64,000 nucleotides of DNA from contig NZ_FZNX01000001.1 of the NCBI RefSeq assembly GCF_900188355.1, positions 543,754 through 607,753 on the forward strand. The letters run 5' to 3'. Of this stretch, positions 52,801 through 63,068 are shown one piece after another; position 1 is the stretch's first letter; every line of letters begins with the position of its first letter. This DNA is from Lutibacter flavus. Its GTDB lineage: Bacteria; Bacteroidota; Bacteroidia; Flavobacteriales; Flavobacteriaceae. Below the pieces are notes generated by a model. That model was given only the letters and a program-made list of their open reading frames with translations, made no database searches and was not told where the DNA came from. The translations under genes were made by a program, and so were the position numbers.

Positions 52801-54261
52801 ATGGATTTAATTGAAAAGCTAAATAAAGTTTCAACAAATACAAGCATCTTAACTTCGTTTTTGCAAGAGAATATAAATTCTGTCTATGACTTTTTCCTTT
52901 CTCAAGGGTATAGTGAACTAAAAGAAGAAATTGAAAGAATCGATAATTATATATTTTCAAATTATAAAGTACTAAAAAAAATAGATTTAAGCGTAACAGA
53001 AAACCTTACCTTCATTACTGTTTTACTAGATGTTTGTGAACGGTTTGGGTTTCTTTCTTATTTTAAACGCCTTTATAAATTATTAGTTTCTTCTAATTCA
53101 AATATTAATAGTAGACATAAAGCAACAGCATTATTTTCAATAGGGATAAAAGAGTTCTCTGATTATGAAAAAGTGTTTGAAGAGGTCTTAAATAAATTAC
53201 AATATGCAACTGAATACGAAGAAGATAATTATGATAAAGTAGTTTCAACATTTGTTGATTTTTATGCTCAAGTTGTTTATAATTATGGTCAATTTAACTG
53301 CGAAGGTGTATTAGCTTTTAGAAATAATATCAAAAAAATTAAATGTGATTTTTTCTTTCTTGGAAATGCTCTAATTGATGAAATTCTTCTAATAGATGTT
53401 AGAGATTTCAATTCCGCTTACGATGAAATTAATCTTAAATTAGATTTATACCTTAATCGTAAAAAAGTTGAACTCATTTTTTCGGAAGAGAAATATTTAA
53501 TCGAGTCTGAAACTGAGTATAGCAAGACATTAAAAACCGTACCAGCAGATTTTCACTATATAAGAAATATATCTGTTGAAAATTATAATCACATTGGTGA
53601 TAATGATATTTTTTATTCATTAGGTAGAGGTGTTGAAATATTGACAAGCGAAAAGCAACTTTTTGCATATATGAATAGCTATGGAAATATGCATTATGCA
53701 AAGCTTGATACAGCCTTTAATATGCTACCTGATTCTTTATTCTCTTCTGAAATTGAAATTTATGATTGGGGTTGTGGGCAGGCAATGGCATCACTATCCT
53801 ATTTGGACTTTCTGAAAAAAAATGATTACAGGCAAAAAATCAACAAAATAACTTTGAATGAACCTTCGGAACTAGCTTTAAAAAGAGGTTCCTTACATTT
53901 AAATAAATTTGACAAAAACATAGACATCTCTACAATTAATAAAGATTTAGACTCGTTAAAAGTTTGTGATTTTAATACAAATGGAAACATTAAGCTTCAT
54001 TTCTTTTCAAATATTTTAGATATTGATTTTTTTTCAATGGATAAATTAACTTCTTTAATACAATCAACTTTCAAAGGCGTAAATTATTTTGTAATTGTCA
54101 GCCCATATATTACTGAAATAAAAAGAAATAGAATAGATAATTTTGTAAGGCAATTTGAGGAGAATAATGAATTTGAACTCATAGATTCATTAAACAAACA
54201 AAAAAGAGAATGGAAGAATAACTGGACAATAGTTTCAAGAGTATTCAAAGTTGATTTATAA
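52801..54261 (+). CDS. Methyltransferase-like protein of the helicase cassette
   Basis: 486 residues from the ATG at 52801; the frame is open upstream to a TTG at 52765, but that would overlap the previous gene. The N-terminal ~240 residues are helical with no known family. The C-terminal part looks like a class I SAM methyltransferase: motif I YDWGCGQAMASL (Asp322), an acidic motif LNEPSELALKRG and LHFFSNILDID, followed by NYFVIVSPY. The target is unknown. It is the third gene of the helicase/SAP/methyltransferase cassette, 17 nt before pglZ. Confidence 0.7.
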   Translation: MDLIEKLNKVSTNTSILTSFLQENINSVYDFFLSQGYSELKEEIERIDNYIFSNYKVLKKIDLSVTENLTFITVLLDVCERFGFLSYFKRLYKLLVSSNSNINSRHKATALFSIGIKEFSDYEKVFEEVLNKLQYATEYEEDNYDKVVSTFVDFYAQVVYNYGQFNCEGVLAFRNNIKKIKCDFFFLGNALIDEILLIDVRDFNSAYDEINLKLDLYLNRKKVELIFSEEKYLIESETEYSKTLKTVPADFHYIRNISVENYNHIGDNDIFYSLGRGVEILTSEKQLFAYMNSYGNMHYAKLDTAFNMLPDSLFSSEIEIYDWGCGQAMASLSYLDFLKKNDYRQKINKITLNEPSELALKRGSLHLNKFDKNIDISTINKDLDSLKVCDFNTNGNIKLHFFSNILDIDFFSMDKLTSLIQSTFKGVNYFVIVSPYITEIKRNRIDNFVRQFEENNEFELIDSLNKQKREWKNNWTIVSRVFKVDL

Positions 54262-54278
54262 AAAGATTCTAAAAGTTT

Positions 54279-56774
54279 ATGAATAATATAAAAGAAGCAT
54301 TATTAAAACGTTTTGAAAGTCATCGCATCATTTTTTGGTATGATGAAAAGAAAGAACTTATAGAGCAATATGAAGAATTGAGTATTGATGGGGTGGATAA
54401 AATTTACGTTCAAGGTAATGAGTTCGAAGTAAAATATCGCATCTCCAAACAAGAGCGAAACAATAAATTCTTGCTCTACTTTACTGGTAAAAAACCTCTA
54501 AATGAAGAAAATTGGTTGTTAGATTTGGTATTGGCACACCACGTTTTTCATACGGACCAAGAAGCGATGTTTATGCAAGAGATTGGGATGGGATATCATT
54601 TCAAAGAATTGGTTGCAGAACATATTGAATTCTTTAAGTCTAAAGGACGAAGAACCAAATTAAAAGAGCTCTTGGGAGAAGGTGACCAACACGAAGATAT
54701 TAGAGGTAAAATGTTAGCTGTATTATTCAACACAGACTATGTAAATCTAAGTACCTTTATCCAAGCGCATAGCTCAGAATTTATTGATGGGAATGATAAG
54801 TTTGATAAAAACTTAGACCGTTATAATCTCTCCAACTATTATTGGGGGAGAATTAAACACCAATTTAATTATTTAAATGAAGCTCCATCCATATATGATT
54901 TTCTATTAGAGGTATTTAATCACAATTTTATATTAGGTTCTAAAAATACGTTAAACAAAGAGTCTAGAATATTGCTATTGCAATGGAAAGACACTATTCA
55001 ATTTAGAGATAGCTTTGCCCAAATTTCTGAAAAAATAGCAAAAGATTTGGATATTAAATCCAAATTGAATGAAACTACTTTAGATACTATTATTGATGAT
55101 GATTTATTTGAATTGGTAGATTTAAAAGTAATTCACGAACTAGTTACGCAATTAGCTGAAGGAAGCATTACCACAGAAAAAGTTTTAAAGTATATAAAGA
55201 AGAGAGAAAATAAGTTTTGGAACAATAAATTTCAACCGTTCTACAGCTGTATCACTTATGGAGCTCAGTTTGTTGATAAAGCTAAAGAAACCTCATCAAC
55301 AACCTATAAATCGTTTGATGAAGGTGTAAAAAACTACTCAGAGAATTTGTACGAAGTAGACTTTATTTACAGAAAATTCATTTGGAATTTCAGGCAAACA
55401 AAACAAAACAAAATATTAGCACATTTAGTTGAAACAGTAGAAAAAATATACTCCAATGATTGGTTGTTGAACAACAACAATAACTGGCAAAAGGTGATTG
55501 AAAATGTTGAGGTTTGGCCATTTAAAAAAGGGAACAGTCAGAGAGCATTCTTTAAAAATCACGTTGTGCCATTCATTGAGAAGAAGCAACGATTGTTTGT
55601 AATTATTTCAGATGCATTTAGATATGAATGCGGAGCTGAATTGAGTGAAAGACTTCAAGCGGAAAACAGATATGAATCATCTATCGATTCGATGGTGGCT
55701 TCACTTCCTTCTTATACACAACTAGGAATGGCTTCTTTATTGCCTCATAAAGAAATTTCATTTAAAGAAGGTTCAGATTCAGCAGAGGTTGATGGAATGT
55801 CTAGTTCTGGCACACAAGGAAGAGCAAAAATATTAGCAACCAATTCAGGAGTGAGAGCAACAGCTATTAAAGCGAAAGACTTTATGAATTTTAATTCTGC
55901 AACTGAGGGAAGAGATTTTGTAAAAAAACACGACCTCATCTACATTTATCACAATAGAATTGATAAAATGGGTGATGATAAAACAACGGAAGAAAACGTT
56001 TTTGAGGCTGTTGAAGATGAACTGGACTTCTTGATGGATATGCTAAAGAAAATAGCCAATATGAATGGTAATAATATGCTCATTACATCAGACCACGGTT
56101 TTATTTATCAGAATAATTCATTGGATGAAAGTGACTTTGTTCAATCCAATCATAACGGTACTATCTGGAAGGAGAATAGAAGGTTTGTTATAGGAGAAGG
56201 ATTAAAAGGAGATAATACTACAACAGCATTTACGGCAAGTCAATTAGGTTTAAAATCTGATTCCAATGTTTTGATTCCTAAGTCTATTAACAGACTTCGT
56301 ATTAAAGGCGCTGGCTCTAGATTTGTACACGGTGGAGCATCATTACAAGAAATTATAATTCCCGTTATAAAAGTCACTAAAAAGCGTCAAAACACAACAT
56401 CTCAAGTTGAAATTGACATCATTAAATCTACGGATAGAATTACCACTAATATTTTACCAGTATCCTTTATTCAATCTGACTTGGTTACAGAGAAAGTACT
56501 TGCAAGAACACTTAGAGCTGGTATTTATGCCGAAGATGGAGAATTACTAAGTGACCAATTCAAATACAACTTTGATATTGAACAAGGAAGTGAACGCCAA
56601 CGAGAAGTGAAACATAGATTTCAATTAATGGCAAAAGCAAGTGGGAAATATAAGAACCAACGGGTACAATTCATTTTGGAAGAACCAGTTGAAGGAACTA
56701 CCAAATGGAAGCAATACAAAGAATACTATTATACATTAAACATATCATTTACCAACGATTTTGATGATTTCTAG
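54279..56774 (+). CDS. pglZ: BREX alkaline-phosphatase-like protein PglZ
   Basis: 831 residues, BREX type 1 PglZ. It starts IKEALLKRFESHRIIFWYDE, as type 1 PglZ does. The phosphatase-superfamily metal sites are visible: ISDAFRYECG (Asp445) and TSDHGFIYQ (Asp605, His606). PglZ is essential for defence and modification in studied systems. It is followed 3 nt later by brxL. Cargo genes separate it from pglX by about 6.7 kb on the same strand. Confidence 0.95.
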   Translation: MNNIKEALLKRFESHRIIFWYDEKKELIEQYEELSIDGVDKIYVQGNEFEVKYRISKQERNNKFLLYFTGKKPLNEENWLLDLVLAHHVFHTDQEAMFMQEIGMGYHFKELVAEHIEFFKSKGRRTKLKELLGEGDQHEDIRGKMLAVLFNTDYVNLSTFIQAHSSEFIDGNDKFDKNLDRYNLSNYYWGRIKHQFNYLNEAPSIYDFLLEVFNHNFILGSKNTLNKESRILLLQWKDTIQFRDSFAQISEKIAKDLDIKSKLNETTLDTIIDDDLFELVDLKVIHELVTQLAEGSITTEKVLKYIKKRENKFWNNKFQPFYSCITYGAQFVDKAKETSSTTYKSFDEGVKNYSENLYEVDFIYRKFIWNFRQTKQNKILAHLVETVEKIYSNDWLLNNNNNWQKVIENVEVWPFKKGNSQRAFFKNHVVPFIEKKQRLFVIISDAFRYECGAELSERLQAENRYESSIDSMVASLPSYTQLGMASLLPHKEISFKEGSDSAEVDGMSSSGTQGRAKILATNSGVRATAIKAKDFMNFNSATEGRDFVKKHDLIYIYHNRIDKMGDDKTTEENVFEAVEDELDFLMDMLKKIANMNGNNMLITSDHGFIYQNNSLDESDFVQSNHNGTIWKENRRFVIGEGLKGDNTTTAFTASQLGLKSDSNVLIPKSINRLRIKGAGSRFVHGGASLQEIIIPVIKVTKKRQNTTSQVEIDIIKSTDRITTNILPVSFIQSDLVTEKVLARTLRAGIYAEDGELLSDQFKYNFDIEQGSERQREVKHRFQLMAKASGKYKNQRVQFILEEPVEGTTKWKQYKEYYYTLNISFTNDFDDF

Positions 56775-56777
56775 CCT

Positions 56778-58790
56778 ATGGAACAATTAGATATAAAATT
56801 GAATGAACATTTTGGAGGAAAAGTAGTTCGTAAAGATTTAACCAAATTGGTGAAAGGAAATGCCATTGTACCTACCTATGTATTGGAATATTTATTAGGC
56901 CAATATTGTGCAACGGATGATGAGGAAACTATTGTTGAAGGTGTTGAAACAGTGAAGAGTATCATAGCTAAACATTTTGTTCATAGAGATGAAGCGCAGC
57001 TTATAAAAGCAACAGTTCGAGAAAAAGGTTCTCATCGTATTATTGATAAAGTATCTGTAAGACTAAATGATAAAAAAGACCAGTATGAAGCATCTTTTGC
57101 AAACCTAGGTCTAAACAGAATCCCAATTTCCGATTCAGTAATTAAAGAACATCAAAAATTGCTCTCTAGCGGTGTATGGTGCATTTTAACGTTAGCTTAT
57201 TTCCATACAGACGAAAGAGATTCAACACCTTGGATAATTGAAAAGATTAAGCCTATTCAAGTTTCCAATGCTGATGTAGATGAGTATAAAGAAGCACGAA
57301 AAGCATTTACAAAGGAAGAATGGATTGATGTGTTACTACAAACAATTGGTTTAAACCCAGAAGAGTTTACATTTAGGTCTAAATTGATTCAGCTGACAAG
57401 GTTGGTTCCTTTTGTTGAAAACAATTACAATCTTATTGAGCTAGGACCAAAAGGTACTGGGAAGTCTCATATATTTTCAGAATTGTCACCTCATGGAATG
57501 TTGATTTCGGGTGGTGAAGTTTCTAAGGCAAAACTCTTCGTGAATAATAGCTCTGGTGAAATTGGTCTTGTTGGCTATTGGGATGTTGTTGCTTATGATG
57601 AGTTTGCTGGTAAAACCAAGAGAGTTGACAGAGGGTTGGTTGACATTATGAAAAATTATATGGCCAACAAATCATTCTCCAGAGGAACACAAGTTTATGG
57701 AGCATCGGCTTCCATGGTGTTTGTAGGAAATACAGACCATACTGTACCCTATATGATTAAGCATAGTGATTTGTTTGATGCGCTACCAAAAGATTACTAT
57801 GACACCGCTTTTTTAGACAGATTACACGCCTATATACCAGGATGGGAAGTCCAAAAATTAAGAAATGAAATGTTCACTTCAAACTATGGATTCATTGTAG
57901 ATTATTTGGCTGAGATTCTGAAGGATTTAAGAAAAGAAGATAGAACACACGATTATTCGAAGTTTTTTGAGTTATCAAATTCCATTACAACTAGAGATAA
58001 AACGTCTATTGCAAAGACCTATGCTGGTTTGGAAAAAGTAATCTACCCTCATAATGAAATAACTGAAAATGATGCCAAAGAGCTGTTAGATTTCGCTATA
58101 GAGAATAGAAAAAGAGTAAAGCTACAATTGCAGAAAATGGATGAAACCTTTGAAGAGGTTGACTTTAGTTATACCATTAAAAGCACTGGTGAAATCATCA
58201 ACGTTGATACCTTGGAAGTTATTCAATATGCTCCTAAAAAAAGCCCCGTACTTGAAGTAAAAACTGAAAAGAGTAAAGAAACCACCTCAACTTTTATTGG
58301 AGAGAGTCCAATTGAGCTCCAAGGCGGACAAAAAATTATTAGAGACAACCAAATAGGAATATCTTATGATTTATTATTTGGAGCTTACTTATTAGGAGCT
58401 ACAGACATAAAAGTGATTGACCCATATGTTAGGTTGCCATATCAGTTAAGAAACTTTATGGAGCTGGCAAAATTGATTGCAGAAAAGAAAGACCCTGAAG
58501 TTGAAGTAAAACTTCATTTAGTTACAGCCAATAATGAAGATTATTTGGAGAATGCCAAAGAAGCATTTCAACAAATGTCTTATTCTTTAGAATCTTTAGG
58601 AATCATTTTTTCATATGAATTTGATGACTACATTCATGACCGTTCAATTTTAATGGATAATGGGTGGAAGGTGGTTCTTGGCAGAGGTCTGGATATTTGG
58701 CAAAAAACGGGTGGTTGGTATGATATCAACGAATATGTTCAGGAACAAAGATTATGCAAAGCACATGAAATAACATTTGTAAAAAATTGA
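56778..58790 (+). CDS. brxL: BrxL-type AAA+ protein with MIT_C-like C-terminus
   Basis: 670 residues. The first ~460 match BrxL: LNEHFGGKVVRKDLTKLVKG, VLEYLLGQYCATDDEE, Walker A GPKGTGKS (223-230) and Walker B VVAYDEF (Asp274-Glu275). Canonical BrxL ends in a Lon-like protease domain with a catalytic Ser; no such motif is present. Instead residues about 516-670 (GISYDLLFGAYLLGATDIKV, HDRSILMDNGWKVVLGRGLD, CKAHEITFVKN) resemble the MIT_C phospholipase-D-like domain. So the effector or binding end seems swapped. It is the last BREX core gene. Confidence 0.88.
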   Translation: MEQLDIKLNEHFGGKVVRKDLTKLVKGNAIVPTYVLEYLLGQYCATDDEETIVEGVETVKSIIAKHFVHRDEAQLIKATVREKGSHRIIDKVSVRLNDKKDQYEASFANLGLNRIPISDSVIKEHQKLLSSGVWCILTLAYFHTDERDSTPWIIEKIKPIQVSNADVDEYKEARKAFTKEEWIDVLLQTIGLNPEEFTFRSKLIQLTRLVPFVENNYNLIELGPKGTGKSHIFSELSPHGMLISGGEVSKAKLFVNNSSGEIGLVGYWDVVAYDEFAGKTKRVDRGLVDIMKNYMANKSFSRGTQVYGASASMVFVGNTDHTVPYMIKHSDLFDALPKDYYDTAFLDRLHAYIPGWEVQKLRNEMFTSNYGFIVDYLAEILKDLRKEDRTHDYSKFFELSNSITTRDKTSIAKTYAGLEKVIYPHNEITENDAKELLDFAIENRKRVKLQLQKMDETFEEVDFSYTIKSTGEIINVDTLEVIQYAPKKSPVLEVKTEKSKETTSTFIGESPIELQGGQKIIRDNQIGISYDLLFGAYLLGATDIKVIDPYVRLPYQLRNFMELAKLIAEKKDPEVEVKLHLVTANNEDYLENAKEAFQQMSYSLESLGIIFSYEFDDYIHDRSILMDNGWKVVLGRGLDIWQKTGGWYDINEYVQEQRLCKAHEITFVKN

Positions 58791-58803
58791 TACTGATAAT
58801 TAA

Positions 58804-61800
58804 ATGAGAAATGCGTTAAGTGGTTACACATATCAAAAACAAGTTACCTTACTCTTATTATCAATTATGGATGTGGAACGTAATATCTCAAAAATTGAGA
58901 TAGAAGCTAAAACCACTGACAACTTCGATGATTTAATAATTACTACTAATTCAGACAGTTTCCAATTTCAAATAAAGGATTTTGAGGACGTATCACTTGA
59001 AAATTTAAAAATTAAAAACAATGAAATTTTCATTAAAGGAAACCCTCATAAACTATCTGCAAAACATAATGTCATATTCTTTAAAAATATAACAATCAAA
59101 TCAAATGAGAAAATTCTAGAATTTCCTAGTTATAAATTTGCTGAAAACGTTTCAATTGTTTCGTTATCAAGAGTCCAAATTGATAAAAAATTAAATAATC
59201 TATACAAAATTAATCCACGAAGAAAAAACGAAATGGATTGCTTTTTAAACTCAATTTTAGATAAAAGAATATGGCAAATACCAAGAGAATCATTACCACA
59301 ACTAAAAGTGTTCTTAACTGATTTACAAGAAAAATCTGTATTAATCAGTCATAAGCTTCTTGAATTTGAAAAACTTCTTTTAATAGAAGGAAAACCTGGT
59401 ATTGGTAAAAGCCATTTCGTAAACTCACTAATTAAGAAGTTTGAAAACAATATAATATACCGCTTTTGGATTGGAAATCAGGATAGGGATTATCAAGAAA
59501 GGTTAAGGTTTGAAAATTTTATTCGTGATTTAAACGTTAAACTGTTTTACGACCAAAAAACAAGAACAATAGAAGAGCTTCTTATTAAATTAAAAAACGA
59601 AGATAAAACTTTTATTATTGACGGTCTTGACCACATAGAAAACTATAACAAACCTGAATTTAATAGTTTTATTAATTTCATTAATAGAGCTAAAGAATTT
59701 TGTAAAATAATTATTTTATCAAGACCCTTAACTAAGGAACTAAACTGGAATAAACATACACTTGAAAAGTGGAATTTGAAACAAACTGAAAGGGTTTTAA
59801 AAACGTTGTTTCACCTTTCAGAACATCATATCTTAAAGGAAATTTATGAAATCTCCCAAGGCTATCCTATCATTGTTAAATATATAGCAGAACACTATAA
59901 AATAAACGGAAAAGTACCGAAAATTGAACAAGTTGAAAATATAGATTCTTATTATCAGGATATCATTTCAAACGAAAAAGGAAAAAATAGTTTATCAGTT
60001 TTTCTATGTTCAAAATCCTATATAATGGAATCGGAAATAGATTTGTTTATAGGTCATGAAAAATATTATGTTGAAGAGTTTATTAAGGAACATCCATATC
60101 TATTTGACATCAAAATAAATCGAATTTCCCTTTTCCACGATAGCTTCAACACTTTTTTAAGAAAGCAAGTTGATTACACACATAAAACGGAAACGGTTAA
60201 TAATATCGTTAGTAAATCAATTTTAAATCTTGAAAAAAGATTTTTATCACGATTTAGCTTATTTCAATTTTCAAAAGAACAGAAAAAGAGTATATTAATT
60301 AAATATGCTTCAATAAAAACATTCGAAAAAATCATTAAAAATACCGTTGACTTCGAATCAATAAGAACGTTTTATACTCAACTTAGAGAATTATTAAAGG
60401 AGATTTCACCAACCGAGCTGAGCATTAATAATTACTATGACTTATCTTTAATTATCATCTTAGTTACACGAGAACACATATCAACTATCAATACTTTTTA
60501 CTACACATATGTAAGTTCGTTAATTGAGAATGGAATAACTGATGAAGATATTACAAGTTCTGAATATCTTTTTGGAATGTATTATTACGTTAAAACTAAA
60601 AATGCAGCACTACTTTATAATAGCACTACTGACGACCATTATGACACCGAATATTTCCATAAACAATTAGAACTTGACATCAACGAAGAAGAAACATTCA
60701 TAGAAAAACATTCAAGACAATTAGACAAAAGAACTATAGATGAGGCATTAAAAGATAAAATAAATTTCAAAAAACACTTAAAGCAAATCATTGAAAATAT
60801 CTTTATACACAAATCAAAAATAAAAGGTTACGAAATTCTAAAATCCAGTATTGGAGAATATCTAAATGGACATACTTACCAAGCGACCCATAAACTAGAG
60901 AGATTTTTAATAAAATATAATGTCCCAGATTATTATCCAAATTGGATTTTGAAAGATGTTTATAATAATCTATTATCTTATGGATATAAAATTGACTCAG
61001 GGAAAAATGAATATCATGATTTAACCTTAAAAGAACTCATATGTAAGTATCGTGATTTAGGAAGTTTTAAACTAAGAAATAAAATACATAATTATATTCG
61101 CTTAGCTTTATTAGAAAAAAGAAAAATTGATGTACAAAGTATTTATCCTTACTGGACAAAATACTACCAAAGAAAAGACTATACCTTATATAGTCTGCCA
61201 ATTGCATTAAAAACACTACAAAGTGAAAATTTAATTTCACTTAAAGAATGTGTAAGTCTAATTCACAAAATACAAGAAATATCTGAAAAAGGATATAGGC
61301 ATTTACTTGCTGACTTTATTGAATTATATCAACCGTCAAAAATAATTTTACTTTTAGAAATAGACTTTGACATTGAAGAATTACATGTAGAATGGTTCAA
61401 ATTACAAAAAAAATACATAAATAAAATAAGTGAACGAACATATAATATTCAGGAGAATAGATTACTTACAAATCATCAAAGTCTTTTAATACCTTTAGAA
61501 GAAATTGAAAATGTTCTTTATTCTAACAAGTTCGAAAAACTTGAACTTACTTTGGATTTATTTAAAGCAAAAGTTAGTTTTAAAAATAATCAAAAGAAAA
61601 CGGCTCTAAAATTTAAACAATCAAAATTAAGATTTTACGAATTAACTGAACAAAATGACTATGACAAATACAAACAGAATAGTCAACAGAGATTCGAAAG
61701 AGGTATTTTAACATCCAAAGACATAAACTTCATCAAGAGGGAAAAGTTAAAACCGTATGAAATCGCAAAATATTCGGATGGTAATTACACTTCTCTACCC

Positions 61801-62052
61801 GAAATAGATATTTTTAAAGTTTATGAACCAAAACAAATAAAATACTACTTTAAAAAAATATTATACAATACATTAATAAATAAGACAAAGAGTATAAACT
61901 ACTTTTATTCATTGTACTACCATCCAGGAAACATACTTGCAATGATAAAACTTTATAGAAATGACAAAGAGTTTAAAGACGCAACTAAAAGTTTTGAAAG
62001 GTTTTTAAACTTATCAATGCTTAGTCTAAAACAAGATAGAAGTCCAAAATGA
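58804..62052 (+). CDS. Nuclease-STAND ATPase (Avs-like)
   Basis: 1082 residues. The N-terminal ~150 resemble the Cap4/DUF4297 nuclease: FDDLIITT with Asp42-Asp43 and FQFQIKDF with Gln56-x-Lys58. A STAND NTPase core follows: Walker A GKPGIGKS (196-203), Walker B FIIDGLDHI (Asp273, Asp276) and a sensor-like IIILSRPL. The remaining ~650 residues are helical repeats, the usual ligand sensor. This order is that of antiphage STAND (Avs-type) proteins, in which sensing of a phage product triggers nuclease activity. It lies 13 nt after brxL and overlaps DUF5677 by 4 nt. Confidence 0.8.
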   Translation: MRNALSGYTYQKQVTLLLLSIMDVERNISKIEIEAKTTDNFDDLIITTNSDSFQFQIKDFEDVSLENLKIKNNEIFIKGNPHKLSAKHNVIFFKNITIKSNEKILEFPSYKFAENVSIVSLSRVQIDKKLNNLYKINPRRKNEMDCFLNSILDKRIWQIPRESLPQLKVFLTDLQEKSVLISHKLLEFEKLLLIEGKPGIGKSHFVNSLIKKFENNIIYRFWIGNQDRDYQERLRFENFIRDLNVKLFYDQKTRTIEELLIKLKNEDKTFIIDGLDHIENYNKPEFNSFINFINRAKEFCKIIILSRPLTKELNWNKHTLEKWNLKQTERVLKTLFHLSEHHILKEIYEISQGYPIIVKYIAEHYKINGKVPKIEQVENIDSYYQDIISNEKGKNSLSVFLCSKSYIMESEIDLFIGHEKYYVEEFIKEHPYLFDIKINRISLFHDSFNTFLRKQVDYTHKTETVNNIVSKSILNLEKRFLSRFSLFQFSKEQKKSILIKYASIKTFEKIIKNTVDFESIRTFYTQLRELLKEISPTELSINNYYDLSLIIILVTREHISTINTFYYTYVSSLIENGITDEDITSSEYLFGMYYYVKTKNAALLYNSTTDDHYDTEYFHKQLELDINEEETFIEKHSRQLDKRTIDEALKDKINFKKHLKQIIENIFIHKSKIKGYEILKSSIGEYLNGHTYQATHKLERFLIKYNVPDYYPNWILKDVYNNLLSYGYKIDSGKNEYHDLTLKELICKYRDLGSFKLRNKIHNYIRLALLEKRKIDVQSIYPYWTKYYQRKDYTLYSLPIALKTLQSENLISLKECVSLIHKIQEISEKGYRHLLADFIELYQPSKIILLLEIDFDIEELHVEWFKLQKKYINKISERTYNIQENRLLTNHQSLLIPLEEIENVLYSNKFEKLELTLDLFKAKVSFKNNQKKTALKFKQSKLRFYELTEQNDYDKYKQNSQQRFERGILTSKDINFIKREKLKPYEIAKYSDGNYTSLPEIDIFKVYEPKQIKYYFKKILYNTLINKTKSINYFYSLYYHPGNILAMIKLYRNDKEFKDATKSFERFLNLSMLSLKQDRSPK

Positions 62053-62909
62053 AAAGAAAATATGCACACATCAAAAATGTTGAGAAATTAGAAGTTGAAC
62101 TTTTGAAATCGAACTTTATCAAGGACTTTTCGAATGAATTGATGACACTCATTAAAAAGACAATTGACCCTTTTGAAGATATGGGTTATGTCTATGATAT
62201 AAATCAAGCTACGATTGCTGGTTTATATACAAAACTATATAAGCATTATAAATTATTTCTTCGGGCCTTCAATAACAATGAATATGATACTAATGCTTTA
62301 CTAAGTAGACCGATATATGAAGCTTTTGTTTTAATGAAGTATTTGATATTAAAAGGAGAAGAATCACAAAAACATTACAGACTTGTTTCATATAGGAGAA
62401 GGTACAAGAATTTAAAAGAGCTTGAGGGAATTGAAGGAATTGGTCAAGTAATGATTGAAAAGTTAAAACATGCGATGAGCATAGATGGATTTACAATGAG
62501 TGATTTTGAGGCTGAAAATTCAAAAAAGAAAGGGCGTAAATGGGAACTTGATGGGAAAAATTTCTCAGAGATTCATAAGGAAGTAGAAATATCGGAAACA
62601 TACCCATATGTATATGGAATGCTTTCGGAAGTTTTACATAGCGGATGGGGAGATATTAGACAGCTACATTTAACATATTGTGAAGGTAAATACTTCATTC
62701 CTAAGATGGATTTCTACAATAATAATGACAATCGTATTATTGCTCCAATTTTCTCAATATTGATTGAAGCCTCTGAAGAGTTTTTAAACTGGGCAGAAAG
62801 AAACAAAGATGTAGAGAATTTCACAGAACTTAAGAGAATTAATAACTTGACAATTAAATATATTTTTAAAAATTATGAAACTAATTCGGATAAATATCTA
62901 TATGAATAG
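62049..62909 (+). CDS. DUF5677 family protein coupled to the STAND nuclease
   Basis: 286 residues, all-helical. ALLSRPIYEAFVLMKYLILK (about 84-103) and YGMLSEVLHSGWGDIRQL (about 193-210) are DUF5677 marks. The ATGA overlap with the STAND nuclease gene shows coupling, so it may be its partner, regulator or inhibitor. No function is established for the family as far as I know. Confidence 0.8.
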   Translation: MKRKYAHIKNVEKLEVELLKSNFIKDFSNELMTLIKKTIDPFEDMGYVYDINQATIAGLYTKLYKHYKLFLRAFNNNEYDTNALLSRPIYEAFVLMKYLILKGEESQKHYRLVSYRRRYKNLKELEGIEGIGQVMIEKLKHAMSIDGFTMSDFEAENSKKKGRKWELDGKNFSEIHKEVEISETYPYVYGMLSEVLHSGWGDIRQLHLTYCEGKYFIPKMDFYNNNDNRIIAPIFSILIEASEEFLNWAERNKDVENFTELKRINNLTIKYIFKNYETNSDKYLYE

Positions 62910-62962
62910 AAAGAAAAATAAATTATTACAATTAGTATAATTCATTGCTTGGTTTGGAAATT

Positions 62963-63056
62963 GTCCAACAAACATTCCGTATATTTAACCTGATTTCTCA
63001 GCCTGAAAATCCTAGCGGGTTTACAGCAACAAAATCATAACTCTGAACCGTTGTAC
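62963..63056. other. Cassette-like (attC-like) spacer before DUF2971
   Basis: The 159-bp gap after DUF5677 contains GTCCAAC (62963-62969, fits RYYYAAC) and, 80 nt later, GTTGTAC (63050-63056, one base off its complement), about 13 nt before the next ATG. This is the outline of an integron attC site. The inner boxes are not clear, so I hold it as a possibility only. Confidence 0.25.
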
Positions 63057-63068
63057 ATAATTTAAAAA

